From the NCBI GenBank assembly GCA_022828595.1, contig JAKGHH010000008.1, forward strand, positions 23,614,378-23,678,377: a stretch of 64,000 nucleotides of DNA, in the 5' to 3' direction. The position numbers and the translations under genes are program-made. Under the pieces are notes generated by a model. The model had not been told where the DNA came from and did no database searches. It saw only the letters and a list, made by a program, of their open reading frames with translations. How positions within the stretch are numbered: position 1 is the first letter of the stretch; the number at the start of each line of letters is the position of its first letter. This DNA comes from Nelumbo lutea (lineage: Eukaryota > Streptophyta > Magnoliopsida > Proteales > Nelumbonaceae). Positions 42,513-54,039 of the stretch are shown here, in pieces.

Positions 42513-43606
42513 TGATTTGATAACAGTGAAAAAGAAGAAAGAAAGAGAGAGTTCTTAGTGAGAAAAGAAGAAGAGATAGGGAGAAGACAATAATAATCTG
42601 GCCACCCCACTCATTATCTTATATGCACATAAAAAAAAGTTGATTACAAAGGTTAATATGCCCTTAATAGGGAGGTTACTGTTAATAACACAAAAACAGT
42701 CACAAAAGGACAACATAAACTAATGCGCCTTGGGCCCAATAACACTAATTAATGATTATAAATAAGAAAAACATATGAAACTGCTGAATCTCAACACCCA
42801 TCCCCCCCCCCAAGTTGGGAGTAGATGTCACACATTCCCAACTTACATACATCAAGTTCAAACTTATTTCTTGCAACTCCTTTTGTGAGAATATCAGCTA
42901 GTTGTAAGTCAGATGCAACATATGGTAAGCACACTTCTCCAAATGTCACCCTTTATCTTATGAAATGTCTGCCCACCTCTATATGCTTTGTCCTATCATG
43001 TTGAACTGGGTTATGAGCAATGTTAATTGCTGATTGATTATCACAGTTATGGCTTGTCAATCTCTCCAAAACCCAGAGAAGTATCCTATCAATGGCCTCA
43101 CATAAACAAGTATCCCAGAAATCCTTTTAGATAGGCAAGTATCCTGTCAATGGCTTCCTAGTGTTGAACTCGTGGGACATGCATGTAGTGACTCACCACA
43201 CTAACTGCATAGGAGATATTTAGTCGTGCCATGCACAAGTATAACAACTGGCCTACCAATCTTTGATACCTCCCAACATCCTTTACTAGCTCATCATATA
43301 AAGTATTAATTCTATGATTCTGGTCAATGGGTGTATCAGTTGGTTTAACCCCAACTTTTCTTGTCTCCTGTAGTAGGTCCAACACATACTTCCTCTAGAA
43401 AATGAAGATCCCATGTTTGCATCTTGCCACCTCAATGCCCAAAAGATACTTCAGCTCCCCAAGATTCTTAATCTCAAACCCCCAGTGTAAATTTTCCTTC
43501 AATGCATCAATCTCACTCATGTCATTTCCTATGACTACAGTGTCACCCACATACACTACCAACAATGACACCAATTATCCCCTTCTCTTCACAAACAAAG
43601 TATGAC
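42513..43606 (-). mobile_element. Truncated copia (RT end, RNase H remnant, 3' LTR)
   Basis: The 3' LTR spans about 42513-42796 (minus strand TGTTGAGATTCAG ... TTATCAAATCA), preceded by a polypurine tract seen as the C-run at 42801. Pol reads 'MLDLLQETRKVGVKPTDTPI', 'LVGQLLYLCMARLNISYAVS' and 'GIEVARCKHG'-like blocks at 43158-43480. RNase H has lost its centre (jump at about 43048). The upper end at 43606 abuts gypsy sequence in the other orientation, so the 5' four fifths are missing. Confidence 0.8.
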
Positions 43607-44365
43607 CAGAAAGCCCAACAGCGCATAAAGCTCTCCTATTATCAAAAACACAGAGAATTGGAATTTCAGATTGGCAACCTTGTTTACCTAAAGTACAACC
43701 CTACAGACAGACTTCTGTGGCTTCTCGCCATGGCAGAAACTAGCACCATGCTACTTTGGACCATTTAAGATACTTGAGAATGTAGGACAGGTGGCTTACA
43801 GGTTGGATCTACCAACTGGTTCCAAATTGCACCCTTTGTTCCATGTGAGTTTGCTGAGAGCCTATCCCCCTCAGCTAGAATCAGCAGCTCCCTACCTCAG
43901 TTCTCAAACGAAGGATCACTCTTTCTGGAACCTCAGTCTGTTCACGACTTCAGATGGTAGAGAACTGGTTCAAAGAAGGTCAAATAGGCACTGGTTAAGT
44001 GGAAGAACCTACCGGTTGAAGATGAAACATGGGAGGACATCTCAAGGCTGCAGCTCCAATTCCCTGACCTCAATCTTGAGGACAAGGTTGATTCTGAAGT
44101 GGGTGGACTTGATAGGACCCTGGACCAGCACAACAATTTGCAGCCAACAACTAAAACCCAGGCCCAACAACCTCCAAATCTGATCACTGAAGGCAGCAGC
44201 TCAGGAAGAGTATCCCATGTAGTTCAGCCCATCAAGTTCGTCTACACCAGGAGGCTACATCAGCATAACTAACTCGGCATTCCTACGTGCATGGAGGCAG
44301 CTTGAAAGGAACCTGTTTTGATTCAATATAAATAGCATGAGAGAACCCTATGAGTGCATGGAAAA
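43607..44365 (+). pseudogene. Gypsy integrase C-terminus and chromodomain
   Basis: 'AQQRIKLSYYQKHRELEFQI' and '[10 protein letters not shown]' (integrase SH3-like end), '[20 protein letters not shown]' after frame shifts, and '[16 protein letters not shown]' (43830-43870). The chromodomain block '[17 protein letters not shown]' is at 44010-44070. After about 44280 the sequence becomes LTR-like, with 'CAATATAAATAGCATGAG'. The copia at 44366 is inserted in it, and it seems to continue at 49823. Confidence 0.85.
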
Positions 44366-44707
44366 TGTAGAGAGACTGAGCCAAATGGGCCCTAGTATCT
44401 ATTCTTATATTCATGTAGTGTGTTATTTATTTCTTTGTTAATGGGCCTGTTATTTCTTTTTTATAAGCTTACTTTAAGTTGCTGCTTAGCTGGACGCCCA
44501 CTTAAGGGCATACTTGTAATTAGCTTAATGAATGAAGATTAACAAAAGGATTAGAGAGGGGAGAGGGGAGAGTGGAGATCATCGAACTCTTCTTCTTCCT
44601 ATTCTTTTCTCCATCTTCTTCCTTTGTACTGCTGTCCTCTACTTTTCTACTTTTCTCTCTCTAGATTAATCAAGTTTATATCAGTTTTAGAGGACTGATT
44701 CACTTCT
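44366..44707 (+). repeat. 5' LTR of copia 44366-49817
   Basis: TGTAGAGAGACTGAGCC ... GGACTGATTCACTTCT, followed by TAGTATCAGAGC. It ends CT rather than CA, as the partner LTR does. Confidence 0.9.
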
Positions 44708-45173
44708 TAGTATCAGAGCATGTTTCTTTCTTCCCTTTTTTTCTTTTTCTCTTCTCCCATACACCCTTCGATTAGGAGAGTGTATGGATAGATAGGTTCT
44801 CTCTACTTCAGAGGATTTATTGCCTAGTTGGTAGAAGGTCTGGAGAGTTCAAGTCTGGCCAAAAACTACCAAGAAGCGATGTTGTATTTTTTCTGCCCAA
44901 AACCCTAGCCAATTAGAGAGTTTCAAAGTTACAAGTAAAGGAGAAGATTTTGGTGTGGCGCTCAGTGCTTGGGAGGTGTCTTTGGACTTCTAAAAGAGTG
45001 TGGTTCAGTCTTGGAAGAGATTGGGAAGCTCTGGTAGGAGCGGCTGCATCTTCTCTATATCTCCCTGACAGTCGGACTTAGTGAAACCCTAGTTTTCAAG
45101 AATTTGAGTATTGTTTTGACATCAAGTAAGTTTATAAAGAATAAAATTCTAGTTTTTTTTTCCGTTTGATCAA

Positions 45174-46080
45174 TGGAGCAATACAAAAGTGAGTTCAAGC
45201 AAATGTCAGTTTCCAGGCTTGGATCGATAGATTCCATTTTGACTGGTGTGACCACAATTAAGTTAGATGGAACCAATTACCGAGCTTGGGCATAGCCCAT
45301 ACGGATTTATGTCTGTAGTAGAGGTAAATCAGGGTATCTCACAGAAAATAAGGTGAAACCCGAAGAGACAGACCCTGCATTTGAAAAATGGATGCAAAAG
45401 AACAATACAGTAATAAGATAGTTGATCAACTCTATGCAGCACATATAAGTCAGCATTATCTTTGGATGTCTTCGGCCAAGGAAATCTGGGATAGTGTTAC
45501 TGAAACCTATTCACAGAAGTTGAATGTGGCAAGAGCCTATAAGCTGAAAAGTGAAGTGAAAATTTTGAGAGAGGGGAAGAAGAGTATGGCAATTTACTAC
45601 TCTATGCTGAAATCATTATGGCAGAAAATTGATGTTATGGAGACAGTTGTATGGGAGAGTGCAAAAGATACAGAGACTTAGGAAATTGGTGGAACGAAAC
45701 AGGGTGTTTGAGTTTCTTACAAGATTCAACCCTGAGTTTGACATTGTTAGGAAAATTATTTTGTCTAAGGATGAGGTAACTCTTGCCCAAGCATATGCTA
45801 TGGTAAGCAATGAAGATGGTAGGTGGCAGGTCCAGTTACAGAGTCCACCTACAAAACACTTTGCACATGCTGGAATAAAGCCAAAGGGTCCAACAGAGAA
45901 GAAACAGCTGATATGTGAATATTGCAAGAAACTAAGGCATACTAAGAACACATGTTGGAAGCTTCATCCAGATCTTCTAACAAACAAGTTTAAGAATAAT
46001 AACAATTTTTAGAAGATTAGTCAGACAAGAAAACCAAATATTGCTAATGTTGCTAGAGTACCTGAATGACAAAATAAGGA
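45174..46080 (+). pseudogene. Copia gag
   Basis: Starts ATG at 45174. 'IKLDGTNYRAWA' is followed by a stop. Then 'SSAKEIWDSVTETYSQKLNV' continues into 'ARAYKLKSEVKILREGKKSM'. The zinc knuckle CEYCKKLRHTKNTC is at about 45916-45957. A frameshift near 45680 and several stops. Its closest relative here is the gag at 36785-37387. Confidence 0.88.
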
Positions 46081-46099
46081 GAGTAATGAAAAGTCAACC

Positions 46100-46440
46100 A
46101 TGGAACAGTTGGTATCAATGAAGGCAGAATTCGAAAAGTATGGAAGGTTGTTAAATCACTTGGAAGCCACTGCCTCTACATCCCACTCTTCAGGCAACAC
46201 ATCATCATCATCCGCATTTTCTCACTCAAGTATTCGTGCTTCTACAAACCATGCTTTTGTTTTAGGCAATCATAAAATCCCTTGGATCATTGATTCTGGT
46301 GCATCAGACCATATGACCAGCTTGCCTAACCTTTTTTGTTCATATCACCTTCTCTCTGGTAAAAAGAGAAAATATCTCTTGCCGATGGGTCTCTTGCTCG
46401 CATCTCTGGCAAGGGGGATATAAAGACCTCCGATACCCTT
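46100..46440 (+). pseudogene. Copia protease
   Basis: 'IPWIIDSGASDHMTSLPNLF' at 46275-46335 has an intact active-site motif. It is followed by 'SYHLLSGKK', a frameshift, and 'VSLADGSLARISGKGDIKTS'-like sequence. Confidence 0.87.
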
Positions 46441-47860
46441 GTTTTATCCTATATTCTTCATGTTCCCAAACTTAATACAAATCTTTTATCTATTAGCAGC
46501 CTAACTAAATCCATGAATTGTAGCATAACCTTCTTTCCCACTCATTGTGTTTTTCAGGACTTGAAATCTCAGAGGATGATTGGAGTGCCATAAGGAGAAC
46601 GGAATATATTTGCTGGACAAATTTGATAGGAGTCTTGGACCACCTCATGGAGTAGCCTTGGAGTTAGTTTTGTCAGGGTCTGTTGATAGAATCATGTTAT
46701 GTCATTTTCGGTTTGGTTATTTGTCTTTTCTTCTTTGAGTCATTTGTTTCCCAATATGCTTTAGGGAGTGTCTTTATCGAGTCTTCATTGTGAGTCTTGT
46801 GAACTTGAAAAGCATTGTAGATAGTCTTATTCAATAAGCAATAAAAGATCAGATCCATTTCTCCTTTTCATATTGTGCACTCTAATGTGTGGGGTCCATA
46901 TCAGTTGCCTACTATGGGGTGTTACAAGTATTTTATCCTTTTTTATTGATGATTATTTTCGTTACACTTGGATTTATCTCATGAGATCTCGGGATGAAAT
47001 CCCACCAATTGTGCAAAAATTTCATGAACTTATCCTTACCCAATTTAACACCTGGATCAAAATATTTTGTTCTGATAATGCTAAGGAGTATTTTGAGAAG
47101 AATCTCTCATCCTACCTTGAATCTTTTGGGGTTATTCATCAAGGTTCTTGTTCCTACACTCCATAGCAAAATGGAGTGGCAGAAAGGAAGAACCGTCATG
47201 TAGTTAAGGTTGCCAGATCCCTCCTTTTTGCATCCCATGTTCCTATTAAATTTTCAAGAGATGTCCTTATTGTTACCTTTTTGATTAACCGTATACCTTC
47301 TCGGGTTTTGGGCTTCAAAACCCCCTTTAGCCTTATCTTTCCAGATGAGGATCTCTTCTCTCTTCCTCTCTCTGTTTTTGGGTGCACCTACTATGTTTCA
47401 TAACCATCAAAGGCACAAGTTTGAACCTAAGGCATGTGTGTTTTTCTAGGATATGCCTCCACATAGAAGGGATATTGCTGTTTTGATCCGACCAATGGCA
47501 CCCGCTTTGTCTCTCGAGATGTCACATTTACTGAGTCTACTCATTTCTTTAGTATTCCTCCTGAGGAGGAGCAATCTGAGGAGCCCTTTGCTATGTTTCC
47601 AGCAATTCCTCTTCCTGTTCCTTTTGGAGTCATCTGCTGAGTTGTCCTCTTCTCCCACTGTGACCACCTCAAGTATTCCTACTCCTCCTCCCCCTCCACC
47701 TCATCCTCCTATAATTCCCTCACATCCTACTCTCCAAAAGAGCCTCTTGCTCCTCCCATCATTACTGAGGTAATAGGTCAGCCTTCCTCTGACCCATCTG
47801 CATCCTTCTCAGACCTTAATCTTCCTATTCCTCTTCGCAAAGGCAAGCGGAAGTGTACAG
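46441..47860 (+). pseudogene. Copia integrase
   Basis: The zinc domain is badly shifted ('CESCELEKHC' near 46790-46820). Then come 'FFIDDYFRYTWIYLMRSRDE' (46943-47000) and the second Asp in 'CSDNAKEYFEKN' (47070-47105). 'YTP.QNGVAERKNRHVVKVA' carries the Glu at about 47185. 'INRIPSRVLGFKTPFSLIFP' and 'FLGYAST.KGYCCFDPTNGT' follow. Five or more stops. Confidence 0.88.
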
Positions 47861-47929
47861 CCCATTACATCTCTAAACATTTGTCCTATAGCCTTCTATC
47901 CCCTACCTATTACTCTTTCCTTGCTTCTG

Positions 47930-48990
47930 TTTCTTCCCATGTGATACCCAAGTTTGTACTAGAAGCCCTATCTAAACCTGAATGGAGGGATGCTATGATG
48001 GCTGAACTGGATGCTTTGCATAAGAACCCTACTTGGGATATTGTGGATTTTCCAAAAGGGAAGTAATCAGTGGGTTGTAAATGAGTATTTACCATTAAAT
48101 ATCATTTTGATGGCTCTATTGAGAGATTTAAGGCCAGATTGGTTGCTAAAGGCTACACTTAGATGTATGGTATTGACTATCTTAAGACTTTTGCTCCTGT
48201 GGCCAAGATGACCTCAGTTCGGGTTTTGTTGTCCCTAGCTGTTACTTTTGATTTGCCTCTCCACCAGTTTGATGTTAAAAATGCCTTCTTGAATGGAGAT
48301 CTACATGAAGAGGTCTATATGTCTTTACCTCCTAGAGTGTATGGAAAGGAAATGCAAGGGAAGGTGTGTAAATTGCAAAAATCCATTTATGGTCTCAAAC
48401 AGTCCGCTCGAGCCTGGTTTGAGAGATTCAGGGCTGCTCTTGTCTCACTTGGTTACACACAAGCCCAATCTAACCATACCTTATTCTTGAAAAGAAGTAA
48501 CTTTTGGTTACTTTTCTGATCATTTATGTTGATGACATTATGGTCATGGATAATGGCACCCAGGAGGTTAGTAAACTCAAAAAGTTTTTTAAATCTGAAT
48601 TTAAGATCAAGGATTTAGGAGATCTCAAGCATTTCTTCGGAATTGAAGTTGCTAGATCTAAGGATGGTATTTTCATTTCCCAACGCAAGTATGTTCTTGA
48701 CCTCCTTGCAGAGACTGGTAAACTTGGTGCCAAACCGCCCTCCACCCCTATTGATACCAATCATAAGCTTTCTACTACTGATGGTGAACTTTTATCTGAT
48801 AGGAGAGTGTTTCAGAGACTGCTTGGGAAGTTGTTATATCTCTGCATGACTCGGTCAAATATTTCCTATGAATTAAGTGTTATAAGTCAGTTTATGCATT
48901 CTCCCAAAGATACACATTTAGCTACTGCAAAAAAAGTTTTCTGTTACTTGAAAGGTACTTCAGGGAAATATATTCTATTTGCCAAACATT
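47930..48990 (+). pseudogene. Copia reverse transcriptase
   Basis: 'PKFVLEALSKPEWRDAMMAE', '[19 protein letters not shown]' and 'ARLVAKGYT', then '[16 protein letters not shown]' and '[20 protein letters not shown]' (48265-48325). 'SIYGLKQSARAWFERF', the catalytic 'IIYVDDIMVM' (48522-48551), 'DLGDLKHFFGIEVARSKDGI' and 'GAKPPSTPID' follow. There are stops at 48064, 48085 and 48160 and a frame change at 48519. Confidence 0.92.
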
Positions 48991-49475
48991 GACACATGAA
49001 ACCGGAGGCATACACTGATGCTGATTGGGCTGGATGTATTGATGATAGGAGATCCACCTCGGGATATTGTGCTTTGGTGGTAGGGAACATTGTTTCATGG
49101 AAGAGTAAAAAGCAGTCTGTAGATTCCAGATCCTCTACTGAAGCAAAATACAGGGCAATGGCACATGGTGTGTCAGAATTACTATGGCTATGATCACTTT
49201 TAGAAGAATTGGGAGTTGACTATGAAAAGCCAATGATGCTCTACTGTGACAACCAGGAAGCTATCAACATTGCACATAATCCTATTCAACTTGACGGAAC
49301 TAAACACATTGAGGTTGATAGACATTTTATATGGGAAAGATTTTCCTCAAGAGAAGTTTTCTTGCCATTTATTGTCTCAAAAGCACAACCGATTGATGTT
49401 TTGACCAAGGGAGTTCCAAGAGGGAAGCAGACACATTATACAAGCAAGCTGGGCATGATTGACATCTACACTCAT
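48991..49475 (+). pseudogene. Copia RNase H
   Basis: 'EAYTDADWAGCIDDRRSTSG', 'SWKSKKQSVDSRSSTEAKYR', '[20 protein letters not shown]', 'GTKHIEVDRHFIWERFSSRE' and 'PIDVLTKGVPRGK' form a full-length RNase H with only two stops (48991 and 49192). Confidence 0.92.
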
Positions 49476-49487
49476 CTTGAAGGGGAG

Positions 49488-49817
49488 TGTAGAGAGACTG
49501 GGCCGAATGGGCCCTAATATCTATTCTTATATTCTTGTAGTGTGTTATTTATCTGTTTGTTAATGGACCTGTTATTTCTTTTCTATAAGCTTACTTTAAG
49601 TTCTTGCTTAGCTGGCCGCCCACTTAAGGGCATACCTGTAATTAGCTTAACAAATGAAGATTAACAAAAGGATTAGAGAGGGGAGAGTGGATATCATCGA
49701 ACTCTTCTTCTTCTTCCTCTTCTTTTCTCCATCTTCTTCCTTTGTACTACTATCCTCTACTTTTCTCTCTCTAATTCAATCTAGTTTATATCAGTTTTAG
49801 AGCACTGGTTTTCTTCT
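49488..49817 (+). repeat. 3' LTR of copia 44366-49817
   Basis: TGTAGAGAGACTGGGCC ... GCACTGGTTTTCTTCT. The target copy GAAAA follows. Confidence 0.9.
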
Positions 49818-49880
49818 GAAAATATCTGAATTACTTTTTCTTTCTTCAGTCCCTCTTCTTCTTGTTTTTACTGTTCCATT

Positions 49881-51698
49881 TAAGGAGGAAGAGTTCCCTC
49901 AAAGAAACTCAATAGTATTGTGCTTATCAGGGATTTTCTTTGGGAGGCAGGGAATAACAAGGTGAATCATTTGACGAATTGATTGAAGGTCTGTAAGTCT
50001 AAAGAAGTTAGGGGTTGGGGAAAGGAATGTTAGGGAAAAAAAATAGGGCTTTGTTAGGTAAGTTGTTGTGGAGATTTCCTAAAAGAAAGAAAAGCTTTGT
50101 TGCATTTGGTCATAGAAAGCATCTATGGATTAGACCCTAATGGATGGAACTCTGTAGTAGGAATAAGACCCAATGCTAGAAGCCCTTGGAAAGCAGTTTG
50201 TATTTACCTGCAACTTTTTCACAACACATCGGATTTGATGCAATTTCAAGACAAAGTGTAAAATTTTGGGAGGACATTTGGTGGGTGGATACTTCACTTT
50301 TCCAATTGTTCCCAAGAATTTTATAGGCTGTCAAACTTCAAAAATAAAACTATTGCTGAATGTTATTCCTTGACTAATTCTGGGATAGTGTGGGATTTGG
50401 ATTTAAGGAGGAAATTGGAAGTAATGAATGGATCCCTTGTTTAACTTACTCCAAGACATAGTTCTTAACCCTTCAAGTATTGATGATAGGCTTTGGTCCC
50501 CATCTGTAAAAGGCAGCTACACCTGTTCATCTTTTTTTGAAGTCCTTATCAACCAAGTTGAAGACCATCCTTTCCCAGCCAAAGAATTATGGTCCAGCCC
50601 AATTCCCCCCCAAAGTTAAGGTTTTCTGTTGGGAGGCAGCAAAGCAAATCTTAAACACCTATGATAGACTCCAAATATAGTGTAAAAAACTGGGCTCTTC
50701 CACCCCATGTTTGTGCTCTGTGTCGGAATGACGGGGAAAGAACCAACCATCTTCTTTTACAGTGCTCTTATGCATCCCGGATTTGGCATCAATTTCTCTC
50801 CTTGGTAGGTAAAGATTGGATAACTCCTGCCAAAGTGGTGGACCTTTCTAAACCACAGGTTATGAGACTCACACCAAGACAGAAGATTTTATAGCAGTAT
50901 GTCAGAGGGGCAGTGTTGTTGCACTTATGGAGTGAAAGGAACAGCAGAATATTTGAAGAAAATTACAAAGTAGAGGTGTTGATCGATCTTACAACTAAGG
51001 GTTGCACATTGAGCTCAAGTCAACAAAGAACTCAGTGGAACAAGTCTGAATGATTTGTTATGAGGGAGGAACATCACTTCTGGTTTTAATAATACGGCAC
51101 CACAAAGAGAGGTAGAATGAACTCCACCAAATTTCGGAAGGTGTAAATTAAACTTTGATGAATGCTGTCTTGGAAACCCTGGGAGCTAAGGAGTGGGAGG
51201 TGTGATTAGAGATTCAGCTGGCAATTTAATTCTTACCTTTTCAGGGCCAGCTGGGTTTGGAAATTCCCTAAGGGCAGAACTATTGGCTTTTAACACAAAG
51301 CCTTAAACTGATAATTGAGCAAAGACTATCGAACTTAATAGTTGAAGGGACTGCCAAATAGTTATTTTGTGGATGCATTCTCAGGAATTAATACCTTGAC
51401 AATTTAGACAGTTGGTGAGATTGGTTCAATCCTTGGATACCAAGTTGAACATCTCATTCATTTGGGTACCCATGAGCGCAAATAAGCTAGCTGACTCCTT
51501 GGCAAGATTGGGGTAGATAAAGAGAAATTGGAAGAGGGTTGCTTAGGTCCTGGCTGTAATGTGTAAGAGGAATTTCTTTTGCTGCATTTGGCCTCTTTTG
51601 CTTTGATTCTTAGGCTGTTGTATTTTAGTCCACCTACCCTGTTTCTTGGCAGTGTGGTTTTTCTGTTTAATGAATTATTTCTTGATGCTTATCGAAAA
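49881..51698 (+). pseudogene. LINE 3' part (RT end, zf-RVT, RNase H)
   Basis: 'IRDFLWEAGNNKVNHL' is the post-RT block. 'SPWKAV' lies near 50190, 'DDRLWSPSVKGSYTCSSFFE' at 50485-50545 and 'LPPHVCALCRNDGERTNHLL' continuing 'LQCSYASRIW' at 50697-50785. The RNase H includes 'CKLNFDECCLGNPGS.GVGG', a degenerate 'VEGT' and 'WVPMSANKLADSLARLG'. The 3' end is GATGCTTATCGAAAAAAAG at about 51680-51698. Stops throughout. The 5' end touches the gypsy LTR remnant near 49880. Confidence 0.83.
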
Positions 51699-51699
51699 A

Positions 51700-53677
51700 A
51701 AGAAGGGTGACAGATGGTCACCTTGCCTAAGGCCTCTACGTGTAGGGAAATTTTTCTTTACCACCCCATTGACTAAAACTGAAGAGCGACAAGAAATGAG
51801 ACAGCCACTTAAATGCACCACCTTTCCCTAAAATCACAACATCTAATAAGAAGTTCATATCCACCAAATCATAAGCCTTTTTGATATCCAATTTACAAAC
51901 AAAACCTTGACTGCTAGACCTCCTCATGTCCTCCACACAGTCATTGGCTATTAAAATCAAGTCCATTATTTGTCTTGTCTACCCTACACAAAAGCACCTT
52001 GAGCTTGACTAACAAGAGAGAGAAAGATTGCCATAATTCTCAGGGATAGAACCTTAGCCAAAATTTATAAATACAGGTCACCAAGGTGGCATTGACTCAA
52101 AGGCTGATTATATGCTTATGTGCAAACTCTTTGAAAACCTTGAAAAGATCTTCTTTAATCACCTCCCAACAGTCCTAATAAAAAGCCATAGAAAAACTAT
52201 CCCGGCCTAGAAAATTGTGGCCAACCACTCCTTCCACCTTCTACCTACCATTCGAAGGTCTTCTAAAAATTGACTTGAAATGATACACAAAAATCCTAGC
52301 CATCTCATTCTAAAAAAGCATTCCCTACCTATTTACCTCTAATTTAGTCACAATTTTTTCTTCTTCCCCTATTATCCAAAGCATGAAAGAATTTAGTATT
52401 CTCATCCCCTTCCTTAATCCATTTATGTCGACATTTGTCGCCAAGAGATTGTCTCTCTATAAAGAACCTCTTCCAACTCCTTTAGTTTTCATCTCACCTC
52501 TCTCTTTTGATCATTAAGAAACCTTGAGATTCCTTCTCATCCAAAACCTCAATCTGATGGGACAGTAGAGAATATTTTTGTTTTACTCTAATCATCTGAT
52601 TAGGTCCCTATCCGTTCTTTTATTTTGCATCGAAATCTTTTCAACTTTTTATCAAATCACCCCCCACTTAGCCCCCCCCCCTCTCTTCATTCCACCACTC
52701 TTCAACCTTATTTACAAAATTTGGGTGAATCAATCACATGTTCTCAAACCTAAAACATTTTGGACCACTTCTTACGGATTTTGGGCCTAACTTAATGGGG
52801 CAATGCTCAAAGGGAACCCTTGGCAATGCTCTAACAACCAAGTCCCTCCAATCATTCTCTCGTCCTTCATTTAAAAGAAATCTATCAATTTCGAGCAAAT
52901 GGGGTGTTCCTAGAAGTTAAACAAAGTAAAATTGGCTTGCGGCATAGGCATCTCTTTTAACTCACAGGTATTAATGAATTCATTGAACTTCCTCATGCTA
53001 GTTGCTATGAACTGATGGGGACTGTTTGATTCGTTACAAGATCTAATCACATTAAAATCTAATTATTGGGCCCATACATATTAGTTAACACCCAAATGAA
53101 TCCATCCTGCAAATTTTTAAACTATAAGGAAATTGAAAAGCTACCTATTAATTCCTCCACTAGATCTACAACATCATCTCTCCATAACATAACCACTCCC
53201 CCCCCCCCCCAAGGCTCCCCAAGAAGGAGCTGAAGTCAAACTCACTCTTGCTCTCCACACACTTCTTGTCCACCTTCTATCTAGTTCTGCTAACTTGGTT
53301 TCCTACAACATCACTATCTCTAGCCCTTCTCTTCTAAGAAAATCCTTAATACCCCTTCTTTTCCGAGCACTACCTAAACCCCTCACATTCAAACAGGTGA
53401 TTTTCATTGGGAGAACCAATTAAGTGACCCATCTTTACTCTTTCACTTCTGACCTTTCTTTCTTCCTATTTTTATTTTTTCCCCACTCAACAGGCACACT
53501 AACTACTACTTCCTCCTCAAAGTTCAAAGGACTCCTTGAAAGCCTATTTGGGATGACTTCTCTCAACTTGTTATTAAACCTCTCTAATCCTTCATCTTTC
53601 TCTTTTACCTATTTGCAAACTGAAAAGTCTCCCTTCCTCTTGTTTATATTCTTCCTATTATGGCTAAGACCTGTACT
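51700..53677 (-). pseudogene. LINE ORF2 5' part: endonuclease and RT start
   Basis: On the minus strand ORF2 begins at 53407 (MKITCLNVRGLG), and 'ETKLAELDRRWTRSVW' continues the endonuclease. The RT part includes 'MDLILIANDCVEDMRRSSSQ' and 'FVCKLDIKKAYDLVDMNFLL' (51830-51966), the conserved 'KLDleKAYDhV.W.fL'. It ends at 'RQGDHLSPF', where it meets the tail of the plus-strand LINE at 51698. Sequence above 53410 is the ORF1 end (basic, Lys/Glu-rich) and resumes beyond the copia at 56606. Stops are frequent. Confidence 0.83.
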
Positions 53678-54039
53678 TGTTTCAATAGTAAAGTAACAGA
53701 GAAAATAGTAGAGAAGAAAGAGAGAAGAGAGAAAGACTAGTTTGAACTAGAGAAGAAAGTCTCTATCTCTAGTCGGCCAGATGTTATTTATAGGTTACTA
53801 ATTAAAAGAACAAGGACAGTAATGCCCCTACTTAAGTATGGGACATAACACTTAAACCAGAATATAACAGACATTACACCTCACTCTTCACATAAAACAA
53901 AATGACCAAACTACCCCTCTACAGCCAACAACATCACCCCCCCCCAGCTAGTCAATATATGTCATATAATCCCAACTAGTTACATATGTAATCCACTCTT
54001 TCCCGATTCAACCTTTTGGTGAATAAGTCTGCCCATTAG

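Larger units (their letters stand above)
44366..49817 (+). mobile_element. Complete but dead copia element, 5.45 kb
   Basis: The LTRs are 44366-44707 and 49488-49817, with an exact target duplication GAAAA at 44361-44365 and 49818-49822. A primer site TAGTATCAGAGC (one change) lies at 44708 and a polypurine tract CTTGAAGGGGAG at 49476-49487. The LTRs differ at roughly 7 percent of sites by eye plus small indels in CT-rich parts. All copia domains are present in order with frequent stops. It is a close relative of the minus-strand fragment at 2161-4540, and it was inserted into a gypsy LTR. Confidence 0.93.
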
